NCBI GenBank assembly: GCA_964527835.1 | Contig: CAZGNV010000010.1 | Location: forward strand, 1 to 64,000 | Length of the DNA: 64,000 nt | Source: JAFDCJ01 sp964527835 | GTDB lineage: Bacteria; Desulfobacterota; Desulfobacteria; Desulfobacterales; JAFDCJ01 | Reading direction: 5' to 3' | Part shown: piece by piece, positions 22,850-31,332 of the stretch | Numbering within the stretch: position 1 is the stretch's first letter | Layout: each line of letters opens with the position of its first letter | Made by a program: the position numbers and the translations under genes | The notes under the pieces: model-generated | Told to the model about the DNA's origin: nothing | Databases searched by the model: none | Seen by the model: the letters and a program-made list of their open reading frames with translations, nothing else

Positions 22850-23398
22850 ATGTTTAAAAAATCACGCCAAGAAAAAGAGTTGAATGCAAAAATTCGCCGG
22901 CTGGAAAAGGGCGCCCTGGAACGCGGACTGATTGAAAAGCGGCCGCAGACGTCCGCTGGCAATGACCTGTCACAACCGACCACCCCGGCGGCCGGTAAAA
23001 CTGGCCTGCTGGGCAAACTGAGGCGTAAAACCGGATCGACGCACATCCTGCTGATCGACGATGACAAACAGTTTCGCAACATGGTAAGCCAGTATCTGCA
23101 GCGCTGCGGCTATGAGGTTGTCGAGGCGCGGAACGGAGAGGAAGGCCTGCGGTTGTTTTTTGAAAATTCCGCCGACCTGGTGATTGCCGATGTGATCATG
23201 CCCGAAAAAGAGGGCATTGAAACGGTCGTGGAAATCAAGCGCCGGTTTCCCCAAACTCCGGTCATTGTTGTATCCGGGGGTGGTTGGTACGGAACCGACA
23301 TCGACTTTGACATGGCGAAGAAGCTGGATGCCGTGACCCTCAAAAAACCCTTTGAACTGCCCGAACTTTCAGCCGCCATTGACAAACTGTTGAAATAG
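22850..23398 (+). CDS. Response regulator with N-terminal basic helical region
   Basis: 182 residues from ATG 22850 (ATG 22811 is in frame but without ribosome site). About 60 charged residues lead to a CheY-like receiver: HILLIDDDKQF holds the acidic pair, DLVIADVIMPEKEG the phosphoacceptor aspartate, VIVVSGGG the switch residue and LKKPFE the conserved lysine. No output domain follows, so it acts by protein contact. A GGG run after the switch serine replaces the usual layout. It has its own candidate sigma54 promoter. No cognate kinase is adjacent. Confidence 0.8.
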   Translation: MFKKSRQEKELNAKIRRLEKGALERGLIEKRPQTSAGNDLSQPTTPAAGKTGLLGKLRRKTGSTHILLIDDDKQFRNMVSQYLQRCGYEVVEARNGEEGLRLFFENSADLVIADVIMPEKEGIETVVEIKRRFPQTPVIVVSGGGWYGTDIDFDMAKKLDAVTLKKPFELPELSAAIDKLLK

Positions 23399-23413
23399 CC
23401 TGCAGTTGTCAGC

Positions 23414-23719
23414 TCATGGCAACACGATCCGGCGCTTTTCCGGATCATCATGGGGCCGGTAAAAAATTCCGATATGCCCGATCATGCCGGCCAGGGTTGC
23501 TCCTGTCATCTCTTCAATGGTTTTGGCCACCGCTTTTTTCCGTTTTTTTTCCTTGAAATCGATAAATTTGATTTTGATCAATTCGTGGTGCGTCAGGGCC
23601 GCGGCGGCGGAAGCCAGCAGGGCGTCCGTGATTCCTTTCTGGCCGATGAAGACAACGGGTTTCAGACCATGGGCCAGACCCCGCAGGTACTTGGCCTGTG
23701 AACTGGTAAGCATTTTCAT
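23414..23719 (-). CDS. yhbY: YhbY family RNA-binding protein
   Basis: 101 residues, a single CRM (CRS1-YhbY) domain: LTSSQAKYLRGLAHGLKPVV, IGQKGIT, HHELIKIKFIDF and a C-terminal GHIGIFYRP close to the GQ..L.R usual for the family. YhbY associates with the large ribosomal subunit precursor. It stands alone on the reverse strand, convergent with the response regulator. Confidence 0.85.
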   Translation of the reverse strand: MKMLTSSQAKYLRGLAHGLKPVVFIGQKGITDALLASAAAALTHHELIKIKFIDFKEKKRKKAVAKTIEEMTGATLAGMIGHIGIFYRPHDDPEKRRIVLP

Positions 23720-23791
23720 TTTAATTCAACCTTTCACAGCTCTTTTCCGAAAAGGGTTGATGTCGCTCGAAAACGACTTTTTCCGGGGCCA

Positions 23792-24358
23792 TCAATTTTC
23801 ATAAGATAACAGATACCGGAGCATCTCAGCGGCGGCGGCATCCAGCGGGCCGCTGTTGTCGATAACCATGTCGGCATCGGTCAGTGCCGGATTGTCCCGG
23901 GCCCGCAGCAGGCGCTGTTGAAATGAGGGGTCGTTTTCAGCTTCCCGGCGGCGGGCTTGCATGCGCCGGCGGGTGATTTTAAAGGGGACCTTCACGAAAA
24001 TTACTTTTGTTGCCGGAATTTCCCTGCGAACCCGGGCAATGATCTCCCGGCTGACATTGACGATGACATGCTGACCCTGCTCAAGCCAATCCAGCAGGGT
24101 GGCCGGAACGCCGTAATGCGTGCCGTAGACGTGCCAGGACATGCAAAATTTTCCCCGGCGCTCGAGATCTTCAAATTCTTCAGTTGTAACGGAGACAAAC
24201 GGTTCGGATGGATGGGCCGGGCGGGTGATGTACCGCCGGGGACAGCGCAGCGGCCGGGCCGAATCCGGCCAGCGGCGCAGCGTTTCGGCCAGCAGGGCAT
24301 CCTTGCCGGAGCCGGAATTTCCAACCACCAGAAACAACCGACCACGTTCGATGTTCAC
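23792..24358 (-). CDS. phnN: PhnN-like ribose 1,5-bisphosphokinase
   Basis: 188 residues of the guanylate-kinase-like P-loop fold: LFLVVGNSGSGKDALL at the N-terminus, RPLRCPRRYITRPAHPSEPF, then a lid with RRRMQARRRE. PhnN makes PRPP from ribose 1,5-bisphosphate in phosphonate breakdown. No other phn genes are nearby, so it may serve as a general source of PRPP here. Its start overlaps the stop of the MltD-like gene by four bases (ATGA), which implies co-translation. Confidence 0.75.
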   Translation of the reverse strand: MNIERGRLFLVVGNSGSGKDALLAETLRRWPDSARPLRCPRRYITRPAHPSEPFVSVTTEEFEDLERRGKFCMSWHVYGTHYGVPATLLDWLEQGQHVIVNVSREIIARVRREIPATKVIFVKVPFKITRRRMQARRREAENDPSFQQRLLRARDNPALTDADMVIDNSGPLDAAAAEMLRYLLSYEN

Positions 24359-25560
24359 TCTTTCACTTCTTCCTGCTCGCTTTTGCCGGCGTTGATTTCA
24401 TCGGGTCCGATCTCCCCCGGATAGATGACCAGTTCATCGCCTGGATAAATATGCTTCTGCCTGCCCAGGCGGTTCCAGATGACCAGGGCCTGCAGGGGAA
24501 CATTGAAGCGCCGGGCGATGGTTGAAAGATTGTCGCCCTGTCTGACCACGTAGATCCGCTGCCGGGCGGTGGTGATCCATTGGTCCAGCAGCTTTTTAAA
24601 CCGCTGGTGGAAACCTTCGCCGGACCCTGCGGGAATCAGGATCGCATGGCTGCCGGGAGCCAGAAAATGCCCCCGGATTTCAGGATTCAGATCCTTGATG
24701 ACCTTGAAATACGTGTGGGCCGCCTGGGCGACCACGGTCAGCGGCGTTTCCTGGAAGCACTCCAGTTCGATGCGCTCAAATTCCAGGGGCGGGTACCGGT
24801 CCCGGCTGGAAACCTGAAAGCCGTATTTTTGCGGCGCGGTTATAATCATTTTAGCCGCGATGATGCGCAGCACGTAGCGCTGGGTTTCCAGCGGCAGATA
24901 GAGGCGGTAGTAATTGCTGGTGCGCTGGGAAAGGATCTCGGACTGCAGGCCCTGCTCGCCCATGTTGTAAGCCGCCGCGACCAGCGTCCAGGACCCGAAC
25001 ATGTCGTAGAGCGCTTTGAAATATTTGATGGCCGCCTCGGTGGAGCGGAAGATGTTGCGGCGTTCATCTTTTTCAGAGTTGACGATCAGTCCATATTTGC
25101 GGCCGGTGGCATCCATGAATTGCCAGAATCCGATCGCCCCCTTGCGGGATCCCGCATGGGGCCTTAAGGCGCTTTCCACGATGGCAATATACTTCAGGTC
25201 TGCAGGCAGGTCGTTGTCAGCGAGCATTTTTTCGATGATCGGCAGGTAGCGGCTGGAACGCTTGAGCCACAAAACCACCTGGGGACGGTCCCACAGGGTC
25301 AGCAGCAGCTCCTTTTCCAGCCGTTCCAGCACATCGCGGTTGTCCAGTTCCACGGGTTCGCCGCAGAAATCAAGGGGCTGATCGATGTGCAACCCGGCCG
25401 CCAGCGACGGAAACGCCCCCGGCTCGGCCTCCGCCGGACCCAGGCCGCAAAGCACCCCCACTATGACAACCGCCGCCATTATCCAGAGACGCAAAATCGG
25501 TCGCGTGTCAGGCCCGCAGGCATCCAACGCCCCGATCAATTCACTCCGCCTATCACCCAT
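24355..25560 (-). CDS. mltD: MltD-like lytic murein transglycosylase with LysM
   Basis: 401 residues: a membrane or signal helix (about residues 25-45), an SLT domain (about residues 110-250) with catalytic Glu in AIVESALRPHAGS and the motifs GAIGFWQFM and AAYNMG, and one LysM repeat at the end (YVVRQGDNLSTIARRFNVPL). It cleaves peptidoglycan between MurNAc and GlcNAc in the periplasm. E. coli MltD carries two LysM repeats; this has one. It overlaps the phnN-like gene by four bases. Confidence 0.85.
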   Translation of the reverse strand: MGDRRSELIGALDACGPDTRPILRLWIMAAVVIVGVLCGLGPAEAEPGAFPSLAAGLHIDQPLDFCGEPVELDNRDVLERLEKELLLTLWDRPQVVLWLKRSSRYLPIIEKMLADNDLPADLKYIAIVESALRPHAGSRKGAIGFWQFMDATGRKYGLIVNSEKDERRNIFRSTEAAIKYFKALYDMFGSWTLVAAAYNMGEQGLQSEILSQRTSNYYRLYLPLETQRYVLRIIAAKMIITAPQKYGFQVSSRDRYPPLEFERIELECFQETPLTVVAQAAHTYFKVIKDLNPEIRGHFLAPGSHAILIPAGSGEGFHQRFKKLLDQWITTARQRIYVVRQGDNLSTIARRFNVPLQALVIWNRLGRQKHIYPGDELVIYPGEIGPDEINAGKSEQEEVKE

Positions 25561-25624
25561 TACCCATCACCCGGCGCGCCAGCGCTTCTGTCCTTTGTCC
25601 TTTTTCCTATCACCCGGCCTGCAG

Positions 25625-25672
25625 AACCTTGTCCCCTGCACCTGGCACCTTGTACCCTGCACCTGGTTTATC
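25625..25672. repeat. Heptad GGTNCA repeat, copy 1
   Basis: Reads as CCTGCACCTGGCACCTTGTA and on in the plus direction, that is, seven-base units of the RGGTNCA type on the reverse strand. It lies between the MltD-like and GDT1-like genes. Confidence 0.6.
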
Positions 25673-25674
25673 TT

Positions 25675-25953
25675 TCACGTCCTGATGGCCGAATACAGAA
25701 TCCAAACCCCGACAGCCACGAAGAAAATGCCGGCGCCGATTTTGATGGTGCCGGCCGGAATAAAGCGGCTGATGACACCGCCGAACAGCACGGCGATCAG
25801 CGAACTGAGCACCAGGGCCCCGGCAGAGCCCAGAAACACGGAAAGCCGCGAATCACAGTCCGCTGAGAAGCAGACGGTGGCCAGCTGGGTTTTATCACCG
25901 AGTTCCGCCAGAAATACCAGACCAAAAGTGGTAAACAACAATTTAAAGTCCAT
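25675..25953 (-). CDS. TMEM165/GDT1 family transporter (one-repeat form)
   Basis: 92 residues with three hydrophobic helices and the family signature AELGDKTQLA near the N-terminus. GDT1/MneA proteins move manganese or calcium out of the cytoplasm and usually carry two such repeats. One repeat means it must pair with itself or another half protein. No second half lies next to it. The stop codon sits beside a heptad repeat element. Confidence 0.75.
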   Translation of the reverse strand: MDFKLLFTTFGLVFLAELGDKTQLATVCFSADCDSRLSVFLGSAGALVLSSLIAVLFGGVISRFIPAGTIKIGAGIFFVAVGVWILYSAIRT

Positions 25954-25960
25954 ATCTTCC

Positions 25961-26830
25961 TCACAGGGCGCGCAGGTATTCCGGCTTCAGGTGAATCTCA
26001 CCGGCCAGCGCCCGATCGATCAGTTGCAGGGTGGTTTCCTTGTCTCTGGGCAATCGCGCCTTGATGGGCAGATAATTGGAGGCGTGATTGGCGTGAAAAA
26101 GCCCCCGGGACAGATGGGTGGCGGCGATCATGGTCCGCAGCTCCGCCAGCATTTCCTGCGGTTCGATTAATTCGAACCGGCCGGCCCTGTAGTCGTCGAA
26201 CAGGGGGGTTCCGGGGATAAGCATCAGGCTCAAGGCTCCGACGTATTCAGGATCGATGGCTGACAGCACCCGGCCGGTTTGTTCGGCATGAATCTGGGAG
26301 CGCTGCCGGCCGGCAATCCCCAGCAGCACGGTGATGGACAGTTTGATGCCGGCTGTGCGGGCCTTTTTGCCCATAGCGATCATGTCTCCGGAGGTGGCGC
26401 CCTTGTTGATTTTTTTCAAGGTGACGTCATCACCGGTTTCAAGCCCCATGTAGGCGATGCCCAGACCGTGGGCCCTGAGTGCTTCAAGCTCCTGGGGGGA
26501 TTTCATTTTCAAACTCTTGGCATTGGCGTATACGCCGACGCGGGTGACCCAGGGCAGCCGTTCCGCGATGGTCTGCAGGATTTTCAGCAGCCGTTTCTGG
26601 GGGATAATCAGCGCATCCCCGTCGCAGAGAAACACGCGTCGCTGACGCCGGCAGTGGCGGGCGGCAAATTCGATATCCTCCATGATGACCTCGTCGGGCT
26701 TGATGCGAAAGCGCTCACCCATGTAGGTTCCGCAAAAAGTGCATTTGTTGCGCGAGCAGCCGACGGTGACCTGCAGCAAAATGCTGTTGGCCTCGCTGGG
26801 GGGACGGATAATGTTGCCCTCGTAGTGCAT
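25961..26830 (-). CDS. Radical SAM protein
   Basis: 289 residues. The SAM iron-sulfur motif is CSRNKCTFC (about residues 25-33), followed by GTYMGERF. The barrel motifs VFLCDGDAL, GVYANAK, GLGIAYMGLETGDD and SITVLLGIAG follow in order. It resembles the Elp3/HemN-like class of uncharacterised bacterial radical SAM proteins. It lies seven bases before the GDT1-like gene on the same strand. Substrate unknown. Confidence 0.75.
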   Translation of the reverse strand: MHYEGNIIRPPSEANSILLQVTVGCSRNKCTFCGTYMGERFRIKPDEVIMEDIEFAARHCRRQRRVFLCDGDALIIPQKRLLKILQTIAERLPWVTRVGVYANAKSLKMKSPQELEALRAHGLGIAYMGLETGDDVTLKKINKGATSGDMIAMGKKARTAGIKLSITVLLGIAGRQRSQIHAEQTGRVLSAIDPEYVGALSLMLIPGTPLFDDYRAGRFELIEPQEMLAELRTMIAATHLSRGLFHANHASNYLPIKARLPRDKETTLQLIDRALAGEIHLKPEYLRAL

Positions 26831-26904
26831 ATCTCAACAGTCCTTTATAGATTCGATTTTACCGGAGTTTAGCATGAAAAATAACCCCCTATCAATAAAA
26901 ATGC

Positions 26905-27198
26905 TCAGGCGACTCCCGGCGGCGGGTCATCTTCCGGCAGGCCGCATTGCCTTGACTGCAAGTCGTCTTTAAGAAAATCATAGAGGCTGCCCCTGTAGGC
27001 GCATTTGATCACATCCCTGATTTTGCCTGTCAGGTATTCGCGCAAAGCGGCTTCCCCGTCCAGTTTCAAGCGGAAGGCCAGCAGCAGCCGCAGGTTCTTG
27101 TCGTTTCGATCACGATCGGGCACCATGCGCATAAGCCGGTTGAATACCTCCTGAAATGGCCCTTCCTGGTCTTCGATGTTAATCACATTGTCGGTCAT
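26905..27198 (-). CDS. Hypothetical conserved protein
   Basis: Not recognised; 97 residues, charged, helical, starting MTDNVINIEDQEGPFQEVFN at ATG 27198 behind AGGAGGT, which rules out the longer in-frame start. No membrane segment or metal site. It is transcribed alone, divergent from the CBS-domain gene. Confidence 0.55.
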   Translation of the reverse strand: MTDNVINIEDQEGPFQEVFNRLMRMVPDRDRNDKNLRLLLAFRLKLDGEAALREYLTGKIRDVIKCAYRGSLYDFLKDDLQSRQCGLPEDDPPPGVA

Positions 27199-27380
27199 GG
27201 CAGACCTCCTGCCCGGGTTGGAATGGATGCAGTTACAGTATCCGTAAAATAAGTGCTTTTGAGCAGATTGCAAACATAGCTTTCCCGCAGGGTAAACAAC
27301 GTTGAGGTTGACTCGCCTGACAGCCATGCTCTATACTCATGGCAACCAAACAGCCATGTGGCCTTTTGAAAGGAAATACC

Positions 27381-27836
27381 ATGCTGAGTGCCAAGGACAT
27401 CATGACCCGGGAAGTCATCACTGTTGCCCCCGATGCGGAAATCGCCCAGGCGGCCAAGCTGCTGCTGGAAAAACGGATCAATGGGCTTCCCGTTGTCAAT
27501 CCGGACGGCCAGCTGGTGGGAATCATCTGCCAGAGCGATCTGATCGCCCAGCAGAAAAACATCCCGCTGCCCTCATTGTTTACACTGCTGGACGGCTACA
27601 TGCCCCTGACCTCGTTGAAACGACTGGACCGGGAAGTGGAAAAAATCGCGGCCACCAAAGTGGCCGATGCCATGACCCCCAACCCGGTCAGCGTCGCACC
27701 GGATTCGCCCATTGAGGATATTGCCGCGCTGATGGTGGATAAAAATTTTCACACCCTGCCGGTGGTCGAAAAGGAACAGCTGGTTGGGATCGTGGGCAAA
27801 GAGGACATCTTGAGGACACTGGTCAACGGCACCTGA
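27381..27836 (+). CDS. Protein of two CBS domains
   Basis: 151 residues, start ATG 27381 behind AAAGGAAA. It is a tandem pair of CBS domains: DIMTREVITVAPDAEIAQAA to GIICQSDL, and DAMTPNPVSVAPDSPIEDIA to GIVGKEDIL. Such stand-alone Bateman modules bind adenosine nucleotides or SAM and regulate partner proteins. No partner is obvious. Confidence 0.85.
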   Translation: MLSAKDIMTREVITVAPDAEIAQAAKLLLEKRINGLPVVNPDGQLVGIICQSDLIAQQKNIPLPSLFTLLDGYMPLTSLKRLDREVEKIAATKVADAMTPNPVSVAPDSPIEDIAALMVDKNFHTLPVVEKEQLVGIVGKEDILRTLVNGT

Positions 27837-27856
27837 CGATAAGACCTTCAGAATGA

Positions 27857-28081
27857 TTACTGATTGCCAAACCCATTCTGCTCGCCGCAGTCGGGGCACT
27901 GCCAGGTGATGGCATTGCAGGACATCCCCCAGATATTTTCTTCCATGCAGCGTTGGCAGATGCTGAACCCGCAGCGGCAGTGCCAGCAAAAGGTGAACTG
28001 CTGTCCGCAGCAATGGCAGGCATAATTCGTATTGCGACGATATTTACGGCGGTAAGCCGATGTTCTGGCTGACGCTTTCAT
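27857..28081 (-). CDS. Cysteine-rich zinc-binding protein
   Basis: Not recognised; 74 residues from ATG 28081, with twelve cysteines arranged as CHCCGQ, CWHCRCGFSICQRC, and CPDCG. It probably binds two or three zinc ions and looks like a treble-clef/ribbon adaptor. A longer frame upstream runs into the intergenic repeat and is unlikely. The gene is convergent with the CBS gene, 20 bases apart. Confidence 0.55.
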   Translation of the reverse strand: MKASARTSAYRRKYRRNTNYACHCCGQQFTFCWHCRCGFSICQRCMEENIWGMSCNAITWQCPDCGEQNGFGNQ

Positions 28082-28147
28082 GGTTGTTGTTTGGCTGTGT
28101 TGCTGGTATTTGGATATTGCAATGAAAAGGTAAAGCAGGCGGCGAAA

Positions 28148-28203
28148 GGTGTCAATGGTTGCAGGGTTCCAGGTGCAAGGGGATGCGCACCGGCCCGCGG
28201 TGC
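28148..28203. repeat. Heptad repeat with hairpin, copy 2
   Basis: GGTGTCAATGGTTGCAGGGT and following AGGTGCAAGG units are followed by a GCACCG/CGGTGC stem (28187-28192, 28198-28203). It is a diverged member of the GGTNCA family, upstream of polA. Confidence 0.45.
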
Positions 28204-28267
28204 TGACAGGTCCGGCGAACAACTGACGACGGACAATCGACCTGAAAGGGCGTTCAGGGAGTTTGGA

Positions 28268-30946
28268 ATGCAAAGCGAGAAGATACTGTATCTCATCGAC
28301 GGCACGGCTTACATCCATCGTGCTTACCATGCCATCCGGGGGCTGACCAATTCCAGGGGGCTGCCCACCAATGCGGTTTTCGGCTTTACCCGGATGCTGT
28401 TAAAGCTGATGGAGGACCGCCAGCCGCATTATGTTGCCATGGCCTTCGACTCCAAAGGGCCCACCTTCCGTCACGAAATATACGCTGCGTACAAGGCCAA
28501 CCGCCCTCCCATGCCCGAGGACATGGCCGTTCAGATCCCTTACATCAAGGAAGTGGTGGCGGCCTTTAACCTGCCGGTCATTGAACTCAACGGCTTTGAG
28601 GCCGATGATCTTATCGGAACCCTGGCGCGCAGCGCTGAAAAAAGCGGCTATTCGGTTGTGATGGTCACCGGTGACAAGGACTTTATGCAGCTGGTGACCG
28701 ACCGCACGGCCATTTGGGACCCGATGAAGGACAACGCCATCGATATTGGACATATTCGACGCACCTACGGCATCGAGCCGTCCCAGATGATCGATGTCCA
28801 GGGCCTTTCAGGGGATACGGCTGACAATATTCCGGGCGTGCCGGGCATCGGGCCGAAAACCGCACTGGAACTGATCAAAAAATTCGGCAGCATGGAGGCC
28901 CTGTATGCAGGGCTGGATCGCATCACCCGCAAAAAACAGCGTGAGAACCTGGAAAAACACAGGGACCAGGCTTTTTTGAGCCGGCGGCTGGTGACCATTG
29001 ACACCCGGGTGCCGCTGACCGCTGACCTGGATCAATTCAAAGTTGTCGGTCCGGACAGCCGCAGGCTCGGCGAGCTTTTCAAAACCCTGGAATTCCGGCA
29101 GCTGCAGCAAGGCGTCAGGCAGCAGAGCGATCTCAGCGACAAGGATTATCAGGCGGTGATGGATTCTGCGGCGCTGTCGGGGCTCATCGAACGGCTTGAA
29201 AGCGCCGGGCTGTTTGCCCTGGACACGGAGACGACTTCGCCGATTCCCATGAAAGCCCGGCTGGTGGGGTTGTCATTTGCGGTTAAGTCCAACCAGGCCT
29301 TTTATATTCCCTGCGGCCACAATTATCTCGGCGCTCCCGCCCAGCTGCCGCTCGATGATGTGCTGCAGCAGCTCAAACCGGTGCTGGAAAATGCGGCCAT
29401 CAAAAAAGTCGGCCAGAACATCAAGTATGACTGGATGGTGCTGGCACGCCACGGGGTCAGCCTGGCAGGGGTGGTGTTTGATACCATGCTGGCATCTTAC
29501 CTGCTCAATCCGTCCAAGCGGGCCCATAACCTGGACCAGATCGCCCTGGATTTTTTGAATCACAAAACCATCACCTATGAGCAGGTGGCCGGCAAGGGCA
29601 AGAATGCCGTTCCCTTTTCCATGGTTTCCCTGGAAAAGGCGGTCCCTTATGCCTGCGAGGATGCTGACATCACCTTCATGGCCCGGGAGGCGCTGATGCC
29701 GCGGCTGGAGCAGCTGGGACTGGACGAACTGCTGGCAAAGGTGGAAATGCCCCTGGTGCCGGTTTTGATGCGCATGGAAATGCACGGGACCCGCATTGAC
29801 ACCCGGCTGCTGCGGGAGCTGTCGAAATCTTTCGAGCAGCAGCTCGATGCGCTGGAGGGCAGCATTTACGCGTTGGCCGGCGAAGCTTTCAATATCAATT
29901 CCTCCCAGCAACTGGGCCGCATTTTGTTCGAGAAGCTCAAGCTGCCGGTTCAAAAAAAGACCAGGAAAAGGACCGGCTATTCCACCGATGTCAATGTGTT
30001 GACCACCCTGGCCGATTACCACGAGCTGCCGGCGCTGGTGTTGAAGCACCGCAGCCTGGCAAAACTGAAATCCACCTATACCGATGCGCTGATCGAGCTG
30101 GTCAACCCGGAAACCGGGCGGATCCATACCTCCTACAACCAGACCGTGACGGCCACCGGCCGGTTGAGCAGTTCGGATCCGAACCTGCAGAACATTCCCA
30201 TTCGCACCGCCGAAGGCCGGGAAATCCGCCGGGCATTCATACCGCGCGAGGGTTGGCGTTTTGTGTCCGCCGATTATTCCCAGGTGGAGCTGCGCATCCT
30301 GGCCCATTGCTCGGAAGATGAAATCCTGATCAAGGCCTTTTGCGATGACGAGGACATCCATACCCGCACCGCCTGTGAGGTGTTCCAAGTCTCTGCCGAC
30401 CAGATGACCGACGAACTGCGGCGGCAGGCCAAGGCCATCAACTTCGGCATCATTTACGGCATGAGTGCCTACGGCCTGTCAAAACAGCTTGAAATCAGCC
30501 AGAAAATGGCCAAGGCTTATATTGACAATTATTTTGACCGCTACCAGGGGGTCAAGCGGTTTTTGGATCAAACCATTGCCGCGGCGCGGCAGACCCGACG
30601 TACGAGCACCCTGCTGGGGCGTATCCGCCTGCTGCCGGACATCACCAGCAGCAACAATATCACCCGGCAGGCCGCCGAACGCACGGCTGTCAACACTCCC
30701 ATCCAGGGAAGCGCCGCCGATCTGATCAAACTGGCCATGATCCGAATCGACAGCGCCCTGGAGGAAAAAAAGCTGCAGTCAGCCATGCTGTTGACGGTGC
30801 ACGATGAGCTGGTTTTTGAGGTGCCGCCGGATGAAATCGATGTCGTCACCGGCCTGGTCAAGGACATCATGGAGGGGGTCTGGCAGCTGAGGGTGCCGCT
30901 GAAGGTTAATGTTGCCGTGGGAGAAAACTGGGATGAGGCGCACTAG
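28268..30946 (+). CDS. polA: DNA polymerase I
   Basis: 892 residues from ATG 28268. The 5'-3' exonuclease (about residues 1-290, with GFEADDLIGTLA and VTGDKDFMQLV) is followed by an intact 3'-5' exonuclease (FALDTETTS, NIKYDWMVL, YACEDADIT) and the polymerase domain with motif A DYSQVELRILAH, motif B RRQAKAINFGIIYG and motif C TVHDE. All three activities appear functional. It fills gaps, removes RNA primers and repairs DNA. A longer upstream frame would translate the intergenic repeat, so it is rejected. Confidence 0.95.
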   Translation: MQSEKILYLIDGTAYIHRAYHAIRGLTNSRGLPTNAVFGFTRMLLKLMEDRQPHYVAMAFDSKGPTFRHEIYAAYKANRPPMPEDMAVQIPYIKEVVAAFNLPVIELNGFEADDLIGTLARSAEKSGYSVVMVTGDKDFMQLVTDRTAIWDPMKDNAIDIGHIRRTYGIEPSQMIDVQGLSGDTADNIPGVPGIGPKTALELIKKFGSMEALYAGLDRITRKKQRENLEKHRDQAFLSRRLVTIDTRVPLTADLDQFKVVGPDSRRLGELFKTLEFRQLQQGVRQQSDLSDKDYQAVMDSAALSGLIERLESAGLFALDTETTSPIPMKARLVGLSFAVKSNQAFYIPCGHNYLGAPAQLPLDDVLQQLKPVLENAAIKKVGQNIKYDWMVLARHGVSLAGVVFDTMLASYLLNPSKRAHNLDQIALDFLNHKTITYEQVAGKGKNAVPFSMVSLEKAVPYACEDADITFMAREALMPRLEQLGLDELLAKVEMPLVPVLMRMEMHGTRIDTRLLRELSKSFEQQLDALEGSIYALAGEAFNINSSQQLGRILFEKLKLPVQKKTRKRTGYSTDVNVLTTLADYHELPALVLKHRSLAKLKSTYTDALIELVNPETGRIHTSYNQTVTATGRLSSSDPNLQNIPIRTAEGREIRRAFIPREGWRFVSADYSQVELRILAHCSEDEILIKAFCDDEDIHTRTACEVFQVSADQMTDELRRQAKAINFGIIYGMSAYGLSKQLEISQKMAKAYIDNYFDRYQGVKRFLDQTIAAARQTRRTSTLLGRIRLLPDITSSNNITRQAAERTAVNTPIQGSAADLIKLAMIRIDSALEEKKLQSAMLLTVHDELVFEVPPDEIDVVTGLVKDIMEGVWQLRVPLKVNVAVGENWDEAH

Positions 30947-30947
30947 A

Positions 30948-31008
30948 AGGTACAGGGTGCAAGGTGCAGGGTACAAGGGTACAGGATGCCTGGTACAGGG
31001 CAAACTGT
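30948..31008. repeat. Heptad GGTNCA repeat, copy 3
   Basis: Runs of AGGTACAGGGTGCAAGGTGC type directly after the polA stop, eight or more units of about seven bases, without a hairpin core. Best-preserved copy in the window. Confidence 0.7.
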
Positions 31009-31017
31009 GCGCTGGCT

Positions 31018-31203
31018 TTATTTTTTCTTGTCCCCGTCTTTTGGCGCAGGAGGCGTCAGCGAGCTTTTTACCGTTTTTTCCACGGTGTGGTAGACGTCTT
31101 TAAAGACCTGCTGAAATCCGCTGGGCGAGATTCTGCCGCCTTCAATGAATTTAACCACGATTTCCTTGGTGGCTTTCAGGATCTGCTCATCGATGCTTGC
31201 CAT
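31018..31203 (-). CDS. Small conserved helical protein
   Basis: Not recognised by name; 61 residues beginning MASIDEQILKATKEIVVKFI, with a helical core and a lysine-rich end. Two ATG codons lie near AAGGAG; the second (31203) has correct spacing. Short proteins of this pattern occur in sulfate-reducing deltaproteobacteria, but I know no function. Confidence 0.55.
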   Translation of the reverse strand: MASIDEQILKATKEIVVKFIEGGRISPSGFQQVFKDVYHTVEKTVKSSLTPPAPKDGDKKK

Positions 31204-31332
31204 TGGCATTCTCCTTCAAGGGGGTCGCCGGGGCCCGGGTGTTGCCGACGGTGCCGGTTTGAATGTTTTGCCTGACTTGCTAGCAGAAACCGGTGCGGGT
31301 GTCAAGGGGTGTAATAACCGAAAAGAGAGACG

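Noticed and set aside
29273..30388. Long reverse-strand open frame opposite polA
   Set aside because: A shadow of polA with histidine/glutamine-rich, non-protein-like composition.
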